A DNA stretch of 64,000 nt. Source: Azotimanducus chitobiosivorans (GTDB lineage Bacteria > Pseudomonadota > Gammaproteobacteria > Pseudomonadales > Azotimanducaceae). The stretch spans positions 2,046,001 through 2,110,000 of the forward strand of contig OZ241339.1 of the NCBI GenBank assembly GCA_965200235.1. The letters are read 5' to 3'. Numbering within the stretch: position 1 is the stretch's first letter; every line of letters begins with the position of its first letter. Below the pieces are notes generated by a model, which had not been told where the DNA came from, searched no databases, and saw only the letters and a list, made by a program, of their open reading frames with translations. The translations under genes and the position numbers were made by a program. Shown here piece after piece: positions 8,487 through 18,103 of this stretch.

Positions 8487-11400
8487 ATGAAGACACTTGT
8501 ACTTGCGGCACTGGCCGCATTTGCCGTCGGCGCTGCGCCGCTGCAGGCGACGCCGCTGCACGAAGCGGCATTGAACGGCGAAGCGGACGCCGTGCGGACG
8601 CTGATTGATTCGGGCGCGAACGTGAACGCCATGGATAGCCGCGGCTTCACGCCGCTTCGCGGCGCGGTGGGCAACGGCCATGTGGGCGTGGCGCGCGCGC
8701 TGGTGGCCGCGGGCGCGGATTTGGGCGCGCTCGGGCGCATCGACTTGGACGAGCTGCTTATTGTGGCGGCGTTGGAAGGCAGCGCGGACGGTGTGCGGAA
8801 GCTGGTCGCCTTGGGCGCGGACGTGAACGCCACATCCGACAACGGCTACACGCCGCTTCATTTCGCGGCAACGGAGGGCGTGGCGCGGGCGCTGATCGAG
8901 GCGGGCGCGGACGCGGGCGCGTGGAGCGACAGCGGCGACACGCCGCTTCACTGGGCGGCAACGGAGGGCGTGGCGCGCGCGCTGATCGAAGCGGGCGCGA
9001 ACGTGAACGCAAGGGACGACAACGGCGATACGCCGCTTCACTGGGCGGCGAGCAAGGGCGTGGCGCGGGCGCTGATTGACGCGCTTGCGGACGTGAACGC
9101 CAAGAACGACGTGAGCAGCACGCCGCTTCACCATGCCGCAACGCGTGTCGATAAGGATGCCGAGCATGTGCAGTTGCTGATCAGAAAGGGTGCGGACGTG
9201 AACGCGAGGAACGACAACGACTTAACGCCACTTCACTGGGCGGCAACCGCGGGCGTGGCGCATGCGTTGATCGGGATAGGTGCGGACGTGAACGCTAGGA
9301 GCGACATCGGCGACACGCCGCTTCACCTTGCGGCAACCACAGGCGTCGCGCGTGAGCTGATCGACCGGGGCGCGGACGAGAGCGCCACGAACGACTCTGG
9401 CGAAGCGTCGCTTCACAGTGCGGCACGGCTGGGCCGTGCGGACGTGGCGCAGTATCTGCTCAAGGAGCGTGGAGCGGACGTGAACGCTAGGGCTGCCTCG
9501 CCCTTCACCTGGGCCGATGGCAGAACGCCGCTTCACTTTGCGGCGCGTGGGGGGTGTACTGCGGATCAGAGTGCGTGTGAAAGTGAGATGCGCGGGGGAG
9601 ACTATGTGGAAGTGGCGCGGGTGCTGATCGAGGCGGGCGCGGACGTGAACGCCGAAACCCGCAGGGGCGACAGGCCGCTTCACCATGCGCGACATGCGGC
9701 CGTGGCGCGGGTGCTGATCGAGAAGGGCGCGGACGTGAACGTGAACAACGGCGCGGACACGCCGCTTCACCACGCGGCATGGCAAGGTGATGCGGATGTG
9801 GCGCGCGTGCTGCTCGCCGCAGGCGCGGACATGAGCGCCGTGAATGGCAATGGCAACCCAGCGTTTGTTGTTGCGGCATGGCACGGCCATGCAGATGTGG
9901 TGCGCGAGTTGATCGCTGCGGGCGCGGACGTTGATGCTAGGAATAGGAACAGCCACCACGGCACGGCGCTTGAATGGGTGCAGGGGCAAGGCCATGCGGA
10001 CGTGGTGAAGGTGCTGATCGAGGGGGGCGCGAGCACCGCGGGCATCGTCATCGACTGGAACCGACTGCTTTTCTCTGCGGAATCCGCGGGCGTGGCGCGG
10101 TTTCTGATCGGACGGGGTGCCGACGCGGACGCGAGGAACAGCGACCGCGAAACACCTCTTCACCTTGCGGCATTGGGTGGCAATGCGGATGTGGTGCGCT
10201 TCCTAATCGCTGAGGGCGCGGATGCAAGCGCCAGTAGCGGCAGACGCTATACGCCGCTTCACAACGCGGCATTGCGTGGCGATGCGGATGTGGTGCGCGA
10301 ACTGATCGCTGCAGGTAACGTGGACGTGACTGCTAAGAACGTCGAAGGCGAAGCGCCGCTTCACTATGCAGCATACAACGGCCATGCTGACGTTGCGCGT
10401 ATTTTGATCGCAGCTGGAGCGGACGTGAGCGCTAAGGAAAACAACGGCTACACACCGCTTTACCTTGCGGCACTAAAAGGCAACGCAGGCGTGGTGCGCG
10501 TGCTGATCGGGGCAGGCGCAGACGTAAACGTCAAGAGCAGCGATGGCCGAACGCTGCTTCACGCTGCGGCAAATAATGGCCATGCGGACGTGGTGAAGGT
10601 GCTGATCGAGGCGGGCGTGTTGATTGATGCAGGTGCGGATTCGGCGCAGGTGCTGATCTCGGCGGGCGTGATCACCGAGGACATCGATTTTGATAGCATC
10701 GACTTGGACCGACTGCTGTTCACGGCGGAAAATGCGTTCGTGGCGCATGTGCTGATTGCTGCGGGCGCGGACCTCAAAGCTAGGAACCGCGGCCGCACGC
10801 CGCTTCACTCGGCGGCAGCGCGAGGCCATGCGGATGTGGCGCAAGCGCTGATTGACGCGGGCGCAGACCTGAGCGCCGAGGACATTGACGGTCGCACGCC
10901 ACTGCACCTCGTGGGAAGTGTGGGCGCGGCGCGCGTCTTGATTGATGCGGGCGCGGATGTGGCGCAGTTACTGGTCGAGGCGGGTGTGATCACTGAGGAA
11001 ATAGACTTTCATCGCGTCGACTTGGACCGACTGCTGTTCACGGCGGAAGATGCAGTCGTGACGCGCTTGTTGATCGCCGCGGGCTCGGACCTCAAAGCTA
11101 GAAACAACGGCCGCACGCCGCTTCACTCGGCGGCAGCGCGAGGCCATGCGGATGTGGCGCAAGCGCTGATTGCTGCCGGAGCGAACGTGAACGCCAAGAC
11201 CAGCAACGAAAAAGGCCGCACGCCGCTTCACTTGGCGGCATTACGAGGCGATAAGGACGTGGCGCAAGCGCTGATTGATGAGTGCGCGGATGTGAACATC
11301 GAAGACAGCGACGGCAACACGCCGCTTCGCTTGGCGGCAGCGCGAAGTCATGCGGATGCTGCCAGCGTGCTGATCGCTGCGGGCGCGGATACCGAGGGCA

Positions 11401-13820
11401 TCAACTTGTCTCCACTGCTTTTCTTTGCAGGAAGTGTGGATGTGGCACACGTGCTGATCGCTGCGGGCGCGGATGTCAACGCTAGGAACAACAGTGGCCG
11501 TACGCCGCTTCACTTAGCGGTATTACGAGGCGATAAAGACATGGCGCAAGCGCTGATTGACGAGCGCGCGGATGTGAACATCGAAGACAGCGACGGCAAC
11601 ACGCCGCTTCGCTTGGCGGCAGCGCAAAGCCATGCGGATGCTGCCAGCGTGCTGATCGCTGCGGGCGCGGATACCGAGGGCATCAACTTGTCTCCACTGC
11701 TTTTCAGGGCGGAAAATGCAATCGTGGCGCGTGTGCTGATCGCTGCGGGCGCGGATGTCAACGCTAGGAACGACAGTGGCCGCACGCCGCTTCACTCGGC
11801 GGCAGCGCGAGGCCGTGCGGATGTGGCGCAAGAACTGATTGATGCCAGAGCGAACGTGAACGCCAAGGACGACAGCGGCGAAGAGCCGCTTCACGCTGCG
11901 GCAAGGCTAGGCCATGCGGACATGGTGAATGCGCTGCTCGGAGCGGACGCGAACTTGAACGCCAAGGACGACAGCGGCATCACGCCGCTTCACCGTGCGG
12001 TAGGCAATGGCCATGTGCGCGTGGCGAATGAGCTGCTTGCTAAGAATGCAGATGCGAACGCCAAGGACGCATTGGGCAAAACGCCGCTTCACCACTTGGC
12101 AGAGCGAGGTACTGCGGATGTGGCGCGTGCGCTGATCGGGGCGCTGATCGCCGCGGGCGCGGACGTGAAAGCTTGGGATAAAGATTACTCGACGCCGCTT
12201 CACATTGCGGCATGGGAAGGCCATGCGGACATGGCGAGTGCGCTGATCGAGAAGGGCGCGGGCGTGAACGATCAGTTCATCGAAACAGGCGTACACCAAT
12301 CGACAAACGAGCCAATACAGTCTTCTTGGTTTACGCCGCTTCACAATGCGGGAAATGCGGCAGTGGCGCGGGTGCTGCTCGACGCGGGCGCGGACATGAA
12401 TGCTTTGTATAGCATTGGTGGATTTACAGGACAGCCGCTTGACGAGGCGGCAAGTAGAGACAATGCGGGAGTAGGGCTTGAGCTGATCAAAGCGGGCGCG
12501 ACTTCGCTGTCTGGCAACGTCACCGCGAGCACACTACTTTACGACGCGGAATCTAAGGATGTGGCGCTTGGGCTGATCAAGGCGGGCGCGGATGTGCATG
12601 CTAGGAATACCGACCGCAGAACGCCGCTTCACTGGGCGGCAATCCGGGGCCGTTTGGCTGTGGCGAATGCGCTGATCGAAAAGGGCGCGGACGTGAACGC
12701 CATAGCTAGTAACGGCAACACGCCGCTTCACTATGCGGCAGGCGCAGTCAGGGGCAATTTGGACATGGTGAACGCGCTGATCGGCCAGGGCGCGGACGTG
12801 AACGCAACAAACAGCAACGGCGAAACGCCGCTTCACCATGCTGCGGAAAGCATCCGTGCGGATGCCGCGGACGTGGCGCGTGCGCTGATCGAGAAGGGCA
12901 CAGACGTGAACGCCAACGCCGACACGAGATTGGGTACACCACTTCACTTTGCGGCACGGCGAAGCAATGCGGATGTGGCGCACGTGCTGATCGCCGCGGG
13001 CGCGGACGTGAACGCCACAGCTAGCAACGACAACACGCCGCTTCACGCTGCTGCAAACAGTGACCATGCGGACATGGTGAAGGTGCTGATCCAGGCAGGT
13101 GCGAACACCGAGGGCATCGACATCGACTGGAATCGACTGCTTTTCTCTGCGGAATCCGAGAGCGTGGCGCGTTTTCTTATCGGCCGGGGCGCGGACGTGA
13201 ACGCGAGGAACGACAGCGGCGCAGCGCCGCTTCACTATGCGGCAAACCGGGGCCATGCGGGAGTGGCGCGGGTGCTGATCAAGGCAGGCGCGGTCGTGAG
13301 CGCTAAGAGCGACGATGACAGCACGCCGCTTCACCATGCGGCATACCGGGGCCATACGGATGTGGTGCGCGAACTGATCGCTACAGGTGAAGTGGACGTG
13401 AGCGCTAAGAACCACCAAGGCGAAACGCCGCTTCATCTTGCGGGATGGCATCGCAATGCGGCAGTGGCGCGGGTGCTGATCGAGGCAGGCGCGGACGTGA
13501 ACGCCAAGAACGACGATGGCAGTACGCCGCTTCACAGGGCGGCACGGCAAGGCCATGCGACGGCCGTGGCGCGGGCGCTGATCGAGAAGGGCGCGGACGT
13601 GAACGCCAAGAACGACGATGGCAGCACGCCGCTTCACTATACGGCTACCTATGGCATTGGCCCTGCGGCAGCCAGGGCGCGGGCGCTGATCGAGGCAGGC
13701 GCGGACGTCAACGCCAAGGACAGCGAGGGCAACACGCCACTTCACTATGCGGCAAACCGAGGCCATGCGGCCGTGATACGTGTGCTGATCGCCGCGGGCG
13801 CGGAGGAATCGGAGGAGTAG
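8487..13820 (+). CDS. Giant secreted ankyrin-repeat protein (about 1777 residues)
   Basis: I chose ATG 8487 over 8463 because it sits behind GGAAAGGACC and begins the family signal peptide (MKTLVLAALAAFAVGAAPLQA). The mature chain is almost entirely ankyrin repeats, roughly 50, of the same three kinds as the preceding paralogue. Its first ~80 residues are nearly the same as that gene's. Internal higher-order repetition is visible: a 282-base unit (about 11221-11502) is repeated directly after itself, and a VITE-[DE]-IDF ... LDRLLFTAE block occurs twice between 10660 and 11170. The C-terminus ends in acidic residues (EESEE), like the 593- and 920-residue genes. No enzymatic domain is seen. Confidence 0.9.
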   Translation: MKTLVLAALAAFAVGAAPLQATPLHEAALNGEADAVRTLIDSGANVNAMDSRGFTPLRGAVGNGHVGVARALVAAGADLGALGRIDLDELLIVAALEGSADGVRKLVALGADVNATSDNGYTPLHFAATEGVARALIEAGADAGAWSDSGDTPLHWAATEGVARALIEAGANVNARDDNGDTPLHWAASKGVARALIDALADVNAKNDVSSTPLHHAATRVDKDAEHVQLLIRKGADVNARNDNDLTPLHWAATAGVAHALIGIGADVNARSDIGDTPLHLAATTGVARELIDRGADESATNDSGEASLHSAARLGRADVAQYLLKERGADVNARAASPFTWADGRTPLHFAARGGCTADQSACESEMRGGDYVEVARVLIEAGADVNAETRRGDRPLHHARHAAVARVLIEKGADVNVNNGADTPLHHAAWQGDADVARVLLAAGADMSAVNGNGNPAFVVAAWHGHADVVRELIAAGADVDARNRNSHHGTALEWVQGQGHADVVKVLIEGGASTAGIVIDWNRLLFSAESAGVARFLIGRGADADARNSDRETPLHLAALGGNADVVRFLIAEGADASASSGRRYTPLHNAALRGDADVVRELIAAGNVDVTAKNVEGEAPLHYAAYNGHADVARILIAAGADVSAKENNGYTPLYLAALKGNAGVVRVLIGAGADVNVKSSDGRTLLHAAANNGHADVVKVLIEAGVLIDAGADSAQVLISAGVITEDIDFDSIDLDRLLFTAENAFVAHVLIAAGADLKARNRGRTPLHSAAARGHADVAQALIDAGADLSAEDIDGRTPLHLVGSVGAARVLIDAGADVAQLLVEAGVITEEIDFHRVDLDRLLFTAEDAVVTRLLIAAGSDLKARNNGRTPLHSAAARGHADVAQALIAAGANVNAKTSNEKGRTPLHLAALRGDKDVAQALIDECADVNIEDSDGNTPLRLAAARSHADAASVLIAAGADTEGINLSPLLFFAGSVDVAHVLIAAGADVNARNNSGRTPLHLAVLRGDKDMAQALIDERADVNIEDSDGNTPLRLAAAQSHADAASVLIAAGADTEGINLSPLLFRAENAIVARVLIAAGADVNARNDSGRTPLHSAAARGRADVAQELIDARANVNAKDDSGEEPLHAAARLGHADMVNALLGADANLNAKDDSGITPLHRAVGNGHVRVANELLAKNADANAKDALGKTPLHHLAERGTADVARALIGALIAAGADVKAWDKDYSTPLHIAAWEGHADMASALIEKGAGVNDQFIETGVHQSTNEPIQSSWFTPLHNAGNAAVARVLLDAGADMNALYSIGGFTGQPLDEAASRDNAGVGLELIKAGATSLSGNVTASTLLYDAESKDVALGLIKAGADVHARNTDRRTPLHWAAIRGRLAVANALIEKGADVNAIASNGNTPLHYAAGAVRGNLDMVNALIGQGADVNATNSNGETPLHHAAESIRADAADVARALIEKGTDVNANADTRLGTPLHFAARRSNADVAHVLIAAGADVNATASNDNTPLHAAANSDHADMVKVLIQAGANTEGIDIDWNRLLFSAESESVARFLIGRGADVNARNDSGAAPLHYAANRGHAGVARVLIKAGAVVSAKSDDDSTPLHHAAYRGHTDVVRELIATGEVDVSAKNHQGETPLHLAGWHRNAAVARVLIEAGADVNAKNDDGSTPLHRAARQGHATAVARALIEKGADVNAKNDDGSTPLHYTATYGIGPAAARARALIEAGADVNAKDSEGNTPLHYAANRGHAAVIRVLIAAGAEESEE
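11221..11784 (+). repeat. Higher-order 282-base direct repeat inside ankyrin gene
   Basis: Two adjacent units of 282 bases (94 codons, about three ankyrin repeats) share long stretches such as GATGTGAACATCGAAGAC and GGCATCAACTTGTCTCCACT. The period was measured from the repeated GGCGCAAGCG at 11261 and 11543. The length is a multiple of three, so copy number can change without loss of frame. Confidence 0.7.
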
Positions 13821-14122
13821 TGTGTGAGCGCAATGAATGTCGAGCGAAGCAACAGCATTGGCTCTCTCGCAAACGGCGTTGGTTGCCGTTTGCGGCAAGC
13901 GCCCTCCCCCAGTTATTGGGCAAGTAATCGAAAACAAGCCGGAGGATCAGCGGTCGTCTCTTCCCGAAATCCGGTGTGCTCGTCGCTCGCGGTGGATTCC
14001 GCGACCATCCATGCACGAAACGTGCTCGATGCACGACGACCGCGCCCGGCAATGCCTACTTTCAACCTGCTAGGGTAACGCCCGGTGGAACAGCATCCCC
14101 AACTTCCCATAAGGAGCAAGCC
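13821..14122 (+). repeat. Leader repeat, copy 2
   Basis: Starts right after the stop codon with TGTGTGAGCGCAATGAATG, continues with the shared GCAACAGCATTGGCTCTCTC block, and ends in CATAAGGAGCAAGCC before the ATG at 14123. It resembles copy 1 over its second half. No gene is seen in this 302-base gap. Confidence 0.65.
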
Positions 14123-14647
14123 ATGAAGACACTCATTCTCGCGGCATTGGCCGTGTTCGCAATCGGCATCGCGCCGCTGCAGGCGCAAGTCCCGAACAGC
14201 ATCGATCTGGTGTTCGGCAACGCGCAAGGCAGCGACCTGACGCAGCTTGAGGCCGGTCTCACCTACCAGTGCATCAAAGACCACATTCAATGCAAGCGCA
14301 CCATGCCGGTCGCATCGGTCTACAACACCGTTGCCCATGCCGCGGAGATCGCGCAGTGCTGCGACCTGCTGGAGGCGTGCTGGCATCTGACTTGGGAAGT
14401 CAGTATCGACACCGAGGACGGCGGCTTGCTTGACGACGGGACCGCCAACGGCACGAATCCGCAGGGCATGACCACGCGCAACAACATCGGGCTGCTCGGG
14501 TACGGCGCGAGGGAATGCCCGACGCGCCTGAGCCTGAGCGGCGAAGCGCCGGGGCGCGGCATCGGAACAGGGACCACTACCGATCAAGAAACGACACGGG
14601 CGGCGAAGGTGGATGCTTTGAATCGGCATCACGAGGCCATGAAGTGA
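14123..14647 (+). CDS. Secreted Cys-containing protein, partner of metalloprotease-ankyrin gene (copy 1)
   Basis: 174 residues, with AAGGAG before the ATG and the family signal peptide (MKTLILAALAVFAIGIAPLQA). The mature part has several cysteines (YQCIKDHIQCKR, AQCCDLLEACWHL), suggesting disulfides in the periplasm or outside. I recognise no family. Its TGA overlaps the GTG start of the next gene (GTGA, 14644-14647), so the two are translationally coupled. An almost identical paralogue sits in the same position before the second metalloprotease gene (17579). This conserved pairing suggests an inhibitor, chaperone or subunit role, which is inference. Confidence 0.85.
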   Translation: MKTLILAALAVFAIGIAPLQAQVPNSIDLVFGNAQGSDLTQLEAGLTYQCIKDHIQCKRTMPVASVYNTVAHAAEIAQCCDLLEACWHLTWEVSIDTEDGGLLDDGTANGTNPQGMTTRNNIGLLGYGARECPTRLSLSGEAPGRGIGTGTTTDQETTRAAKVDALNRHHEAMK

Positions 14648-17406
14648 GGAAACTGACCACACTCGCGCTGGCGGCGAGCCTTTCGCTGGCTGCGCCCCTG
14701 CAAGCCCATTGGGGGCATGGCGGCGGTCACGGCGGACATGAGGAAGGCGAAGAAGGCAATTCGGGATGGGGGCATGGCGGCGCTCCGCAGGGCACTGCCG
14801 GATGGGGATCCGGCGGCGGTCCGCAGGGCAAGACCGGATGGGCTCCCCCCGGCGACAGCGAGACCGGATTCGTCGAAATCATCAACGACAGGCTGCTTGT
14901 GTGGCGCGTTGACGCCGATTTTCGCACTGACTACACGTATTGGACGGCAAGCCTTCCTTACCTGGTTGGTAGGTACTTCCCCCGCGGCATGTTCGATTTT
15001 ATTGTGTTCCTCATACCGGATGAACGTGAAATCAACAGATGGGGTGGCTTGTACCTACACGACAGGCTTCTGCACGCAGCGAGCAGTTCAGGGGAGGGCG
15101 AACTGGTAGGAACGGCTGTGGTGACGGTGAACAGGGGGGAATTTGGTCTGTACGAAAACGTGCTAACCCATGAACTACTGCATAAATGGTCGGCGCTCAG
15201 ACTGCCTGATGGATGCCGCGGTCATGGCAGGCATTGGGGGTTCACCAGCGCGAACGGGATACACGGAGGCTATGACAAGTCCACGCTTGAGGACAGGGGC
15301 GGCGGCGTGTATGTCATGGACGGCTTCTTTCCGGGCTCCGGCTTCGCGCCATTGGCTCCAATTGAATTGTATTCTATGGGACTCGCCACCGCCGACGAGG
15401 TGCCAGACCTGCAATGCCTAGTCAATGCACGTGAGCATGAGGATGGCTTCTATTACACGGATGCCGAGGGAAACACGAAGAGCAGGGTCAGGGCAGACGG
15501 CACAAGCAAACACACCGCCGAGCAAATCGGGCAACTAACCCAATTGTCCGCTTTCACCACACAGCAGGAAGAGCGAAAAAAGAACTTTAGGATGCTGGCC
15601 GTTGCGCTCGTGTTCGACACCGAGCTGCCGGGGGCTGTCCCCAACCTTTCCAATGATGAGTTGAGGGGTGTCGCGCAGACTCTGGGAAGGTACGAAAACC
15701 TTGTGACGCGAAACGGCGATGAAGACGGTTTCATATCGTTCTATGAAGCCACAGGTGGGCGCGCCACCATGAAAACCGCTATCAAAGATGCTTTTTTTGA
15801 TTCCGGCGAGGCGCGGCACTGTTCAGATATTGAAAGGTGCACGGCAAGCCCATTGCTCTTTGCGACAAGCGCGGAATATACGCGCCTTCTGATTGCCGCG
15901 GGCGCGGACGTGAACGCCAAGGACAGCATTGGCAGAACGCCGCTTCACCTGATGGCTTCGAGGACTTTGGGGAGAACCACGAACATTGCGCGAGTGCTAA
16001 TCGCCGAAGGCGCGGATGTGAACGCCAAGAACATCTTCGGCGAAACGCCGCTTCACTGGGTGAGCAGTGTGGAAATGGCGCGTTTGCTGATCGCTGTGGG
16101 CGCAGATATAGAAGCCAAGGACAATTCGGGCAAAACGCCGCTTGACCGTGCGAGGGCAGCGGATGTTGCGAAGCTGATCGAAGCAGGTGCGGATGCCGAT
16201 TATGCGCTTCACGACCTAGCAAGCGTAGGCTATGTGGACAGGGTGCGGCAGCTAGTCGATGCGGGCGCGGACGTGAACGCCAAGGACAACAACGGCTGGA
16301 CGCCGCTTCGCTGGGCGGCGAGCGAAGGCCACGCGGACGTGGTACGCCTGCTGGTCGATGCGGGCGCGGACGTGAACGCCAAGGACAACAACGGCCGGAC
16401 GCCGCTTCGCTGGGCGGCGAGCGAAGGCCACGCGGACGTGGTACGCCTGCTGGTCGATGCGGGCGCGGACGTGAACGCCAAGGACAACAACGGCTGGACG
16501 CCGCTTCGCTGGGCGGCGAGCGAAGGCCACGCGGACGCGGCACGCCTGCTGGTCGATGCGGGCGCGGACGTGAACGCCAAGGACAACAACGGCTGGACGC
16601 CGCTTCGCTGGGCGGCGAGCGAAGGCCACGCGGACGCGGCACGCCTGCTGGTCGATGCGGGCGCGGACGTGAACGCCAAGGACAACAACGGCTGGACGCC
16701 GCTTCGCTGGGCGGCGAGCGAAGGCCACGCGGACGTGGCACGCCTGCTGGTCGATGCGGGCGCGGACGTGAACGCCAGGGGGCTGCTTGACTGGGCGGCG
16801 AGTCACAACCGTGCAGAAATGGCGCGGTTGCTGATAGACCTTGGCGCGGACGTGAACGCGAGGACCAGCAGCTGGAGGCCGCTTCACTTCGCGGCGTTTG
16901 GCAACAGTGCGAAAGTGGCGCGGTTGCTGATCGATGAAGGCGCGGACGTGAACGCCAAGGACAGCGGCGGCAGGACGCCGCTTCACCGAGTGAGCAATGC
17001 GGAAGTCGCACGGTTGCTGATCGATGAAGGCGTGGGTGTGAACGCCAAGGACGACGGCGGCCGGACGCCGCTTCACTCGGCGAGCAATGCGGAAGTGGCG
17101 CGGTTGCTGATCGATGAAGGCGCGGACGTGAACGCCAAGGATGACCAAGGCCAAACGCCGCTTCACGCTATAGCGTGGAGGGTCGATCAGGTCATCACTC
17201 AGGGCACCACTGGCTTCGGAACGCAGAGGACAACTACGACGACTAGGGTTTATCCCGACTTTGCACGTGCGCTGATCGATGCGGGCGCGGACGTGAACGC
17301 CAAGGACATTTTTGACCGGACGCCGCTTGACTTTGCGGTAGAAAAGGGCAATGACGAAGTTGCCAAGCTATTGCGCGATTCGGGCGCGGAGAAATCGGAG
17401 GAATAG
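14644..17406 (+). CDS. Secreted HELLH metalloprotease-like protein with ankyrin C-terminus (920 residues)
   Basis: GTG start overlapping the partner gene's stop. A signal peptide (MRKLTTLALAASLSLAAPLQA) is followed by a Gly/His-rich segment (residues 22-70). The catalytic-looking domain follows, with THELLHKW (H176, E177, H180), a downstream HWGF near residue 197 and the phrase PIELYSMGL. HExxH followed by HWG and [SP]-[IL]-ELY-MGL resembles uncharacterised secreted bacterial metallopeptidase-like proteins; I cannot name the family. From about residue 410 to the end come roughly 15 ankyrin repeats, including five almost identical 33-residue units. Zinc-protease activity with ankyrin targeting is inferred. 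Its first ~90 residues nearly match the paralogue at 18100, after which the two diverge. Confidence 0.85.
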   Translation: MRKLTTLALAASLSLAAPLQAHWGHGGGHGGHEEGEEGNSGWGHGGAPQGTAGWGSGGGPQGKTGWAPPGDSETGFVEIINDRLLVWRVDADFRTDYTYWTASLPYLVGRYFPRGMFDFIVFLIPDEREINRWGGLYLHDRLLHAASSSGEGELVGTAVVTVNRGEFGLYENVLTHELLHKWSALRLPDGCRGHGRHWGFTSANGIHGGYDKSTLEDRGGGVYVMDGFFPGSGFAPLAPIELYSMGLATADEVPDLQCLVNAREHEDGFYYTDAEGNTKSRVRADGTSKHTAEQIGQLTQLSAFTTQQEERKKNFRMLAVALVFDTELPGAVPNLSNDELRGVAQTLGRYENLVTRNGDEDGFISFYEATGGRATMKTAIKDAFFDSGEARHCSDIERCTASPLLFATSAEYTRLLIAAGADVNAKDSIGRTPLHLMASRTLGRTTNIARVLIAEGADVNAKNIFGETPLHWVSSVEMARLLIAVGADIEAKDNSGKTPLDRARAADVAKLIEAGADADYALHDLASVGYVDRVRQLVDAGADVNAKDNNGWTPLRWAASEGHADVVRLLVDAGADVNAKDNNGRTPLRWAASEGHADVVRLLVDAGADVNAKDNNGWTPLRWAASEGHADAARLLVDAGADVNAKDNNGWTPLRWAASEGHADAARLLVDAGADVNAKDNNGWTPLRWAASEGHADVARLLVDAGADVNARGLLDWAASHNRAEMARLLIDLGADVNARTSSWRPLHFAAFGNSAKVARLLIDEGADVNAKDSGGRTPLHRVSNAEVARLLIDEGVGVNAKDDGGRTPLHSASNAEVARLLIDEGADVNAKDDQGQTPLHAIAWRVDQVITQGTTGFGTQRTTTTTRVYPDFARALIDAGADVNAKDIFDRTPLDFAVEKGNDEVAKLLRDSGAEKSEE
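16261..16755 (+). repeat. Five tandem 99-base repeats (33 codons)
   Basis: Units begin with GCGGGCGCGGACGTGAACGC at 16261, 16360, 16459, 16558 and 16657, a period of exactly 99 bases. They differ by only a few bases (GGCTGG or GGCCGG; GACGTGGTA, GACGCGGCA or GACGTGGCA). Each encodes one ankyrin repeat. The near identity indicates recent expansion or homogenisation. Confidence 0.95.
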
Positions 17407-17578
17407 TGTGTGAGCGTAATAAATGTCGAGCGAAGCAACAGCATTGGCTCTCTCGCAAACGGCGTTGGTTGCCATTTGTGGCAAGCACCCCCTCCCTCAG
17501 CTATTGGGCACATACATTCAACCGTGAAGTGCAACGCTCAGTGAAACAGTTTCCCATCTTCCCATAAGGACCACTCCC
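17407..17578 (+). repeat. Leader repeat, copy 3
   Basis: Begins TGTGTGAGCGTAATAAATG just after the stop codon, has the common GCAACAGCATTGGCTCTCTC block, then a shorter second half with TTCAACCGTGAAGTGCAACG shared with copy 4. It ends in CATAAGGACCACTCCC before the ATG at 17579. Confidence 0.65.
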
Positions 17579-18103
17579 ATGAAGACACTCATTCTCGCGG
17601 CATTGGGCGTGTTCGCGACCGGCATCGCGCCGCTGCAGGCGCAAGTCCCGAATAGCATCGATCTGGTGTTCGGCAACACCCAAGGCAGCGACCTGACGCA
17701 GCTTGAGGCCGGTCTCACCTACCAGTGCATCAAAGACCACATTCAATGCAAGCGCACCATGCCGGTCGAATCGGTCTACAACACGGTTGCCCATGCCGCG
17801 GAGATCGCGCAGTGCTGCGACCTGCTGGAGGCGTGCTGGCATCTGACATGGGAGGTCAGCATCGACACCGAGGACGGCGGCTTGCTTGACGACGGGACTG
17901 CCAACGGCACGAATCCGCAGGGCATGACCACGCGCAACAATATCGGGCTGCTTGGGTACGGCGCGAGGGAATGCCCAACGCGCCTGAGCCTGAACGGCGA
18001 AGCGCCGGGGCGCGGCATCGGAACAGGGACCACTACCGATCAAGAAACGACGCGGGCGGCGAAGGTGGACGCATTGAAGCGGCATCACGAGGCCATGCAG
18101 TGA
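17579..18103 (+). CDS. Secreted Cys-containing protein, partner of metalloprotease-ankyrin gene (copy 2)
   Basis: 174 residues, differing from the copy at 14123 at only about eight positions (for example NTQ for NAQ, VES for VAS, HEAMQ for HEAMK). It has the same signal peptide and the same cysteines. Its TGA overlaps the GTG of the following gene by four bases, exactly as in copy 1. The strong conservation contrasts with the downstream protease domains, which diverge. That fits a general partner serving variable proteases, or gene conversion; neither can be decided from sequence alone. Confidence 0.85.
   Translation: MKTLILAALGVFATGIAPLQAQVPNSIDLVFGNTQGSDLTQLEAGLTYQCIKDHIQCKRTMPVESVYNTVAHAAEIAQCCDLLEACWHLTWEVSIDTEDGGLLDDGTANGTNPQGMTTRNNIGLLGYGARECPTRLSLNGEAPGRGIGTGTTTDQETTRAAKVDALKRHHEAMQ

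Noticed and set aside
5072..13937. Many long open frames on the minus strand opposite the ankyrin genes (up to about 467 codons)
   Set aside because: They are shadows of the high-GC repetitive coding strand. Their products are Arg/His-rich low-complexity repeats mirroring TPLH codons, with no starts or domains of their own.
16261..16755. Regular direct repeats that could suggest a CRISPR array
   Set aside because: The units are contiguous 99-base coding repeats without spacers, in frame within an ankyrin gene.
15782..17166. Minus-strand frames of 300-409 codons opposite the 99-base repeats
   Set aside because: They repeat with exactly the ankyrin period and encode Arg/Pro/Ser-rich nonsense; coding evidence lies on the plus strand.
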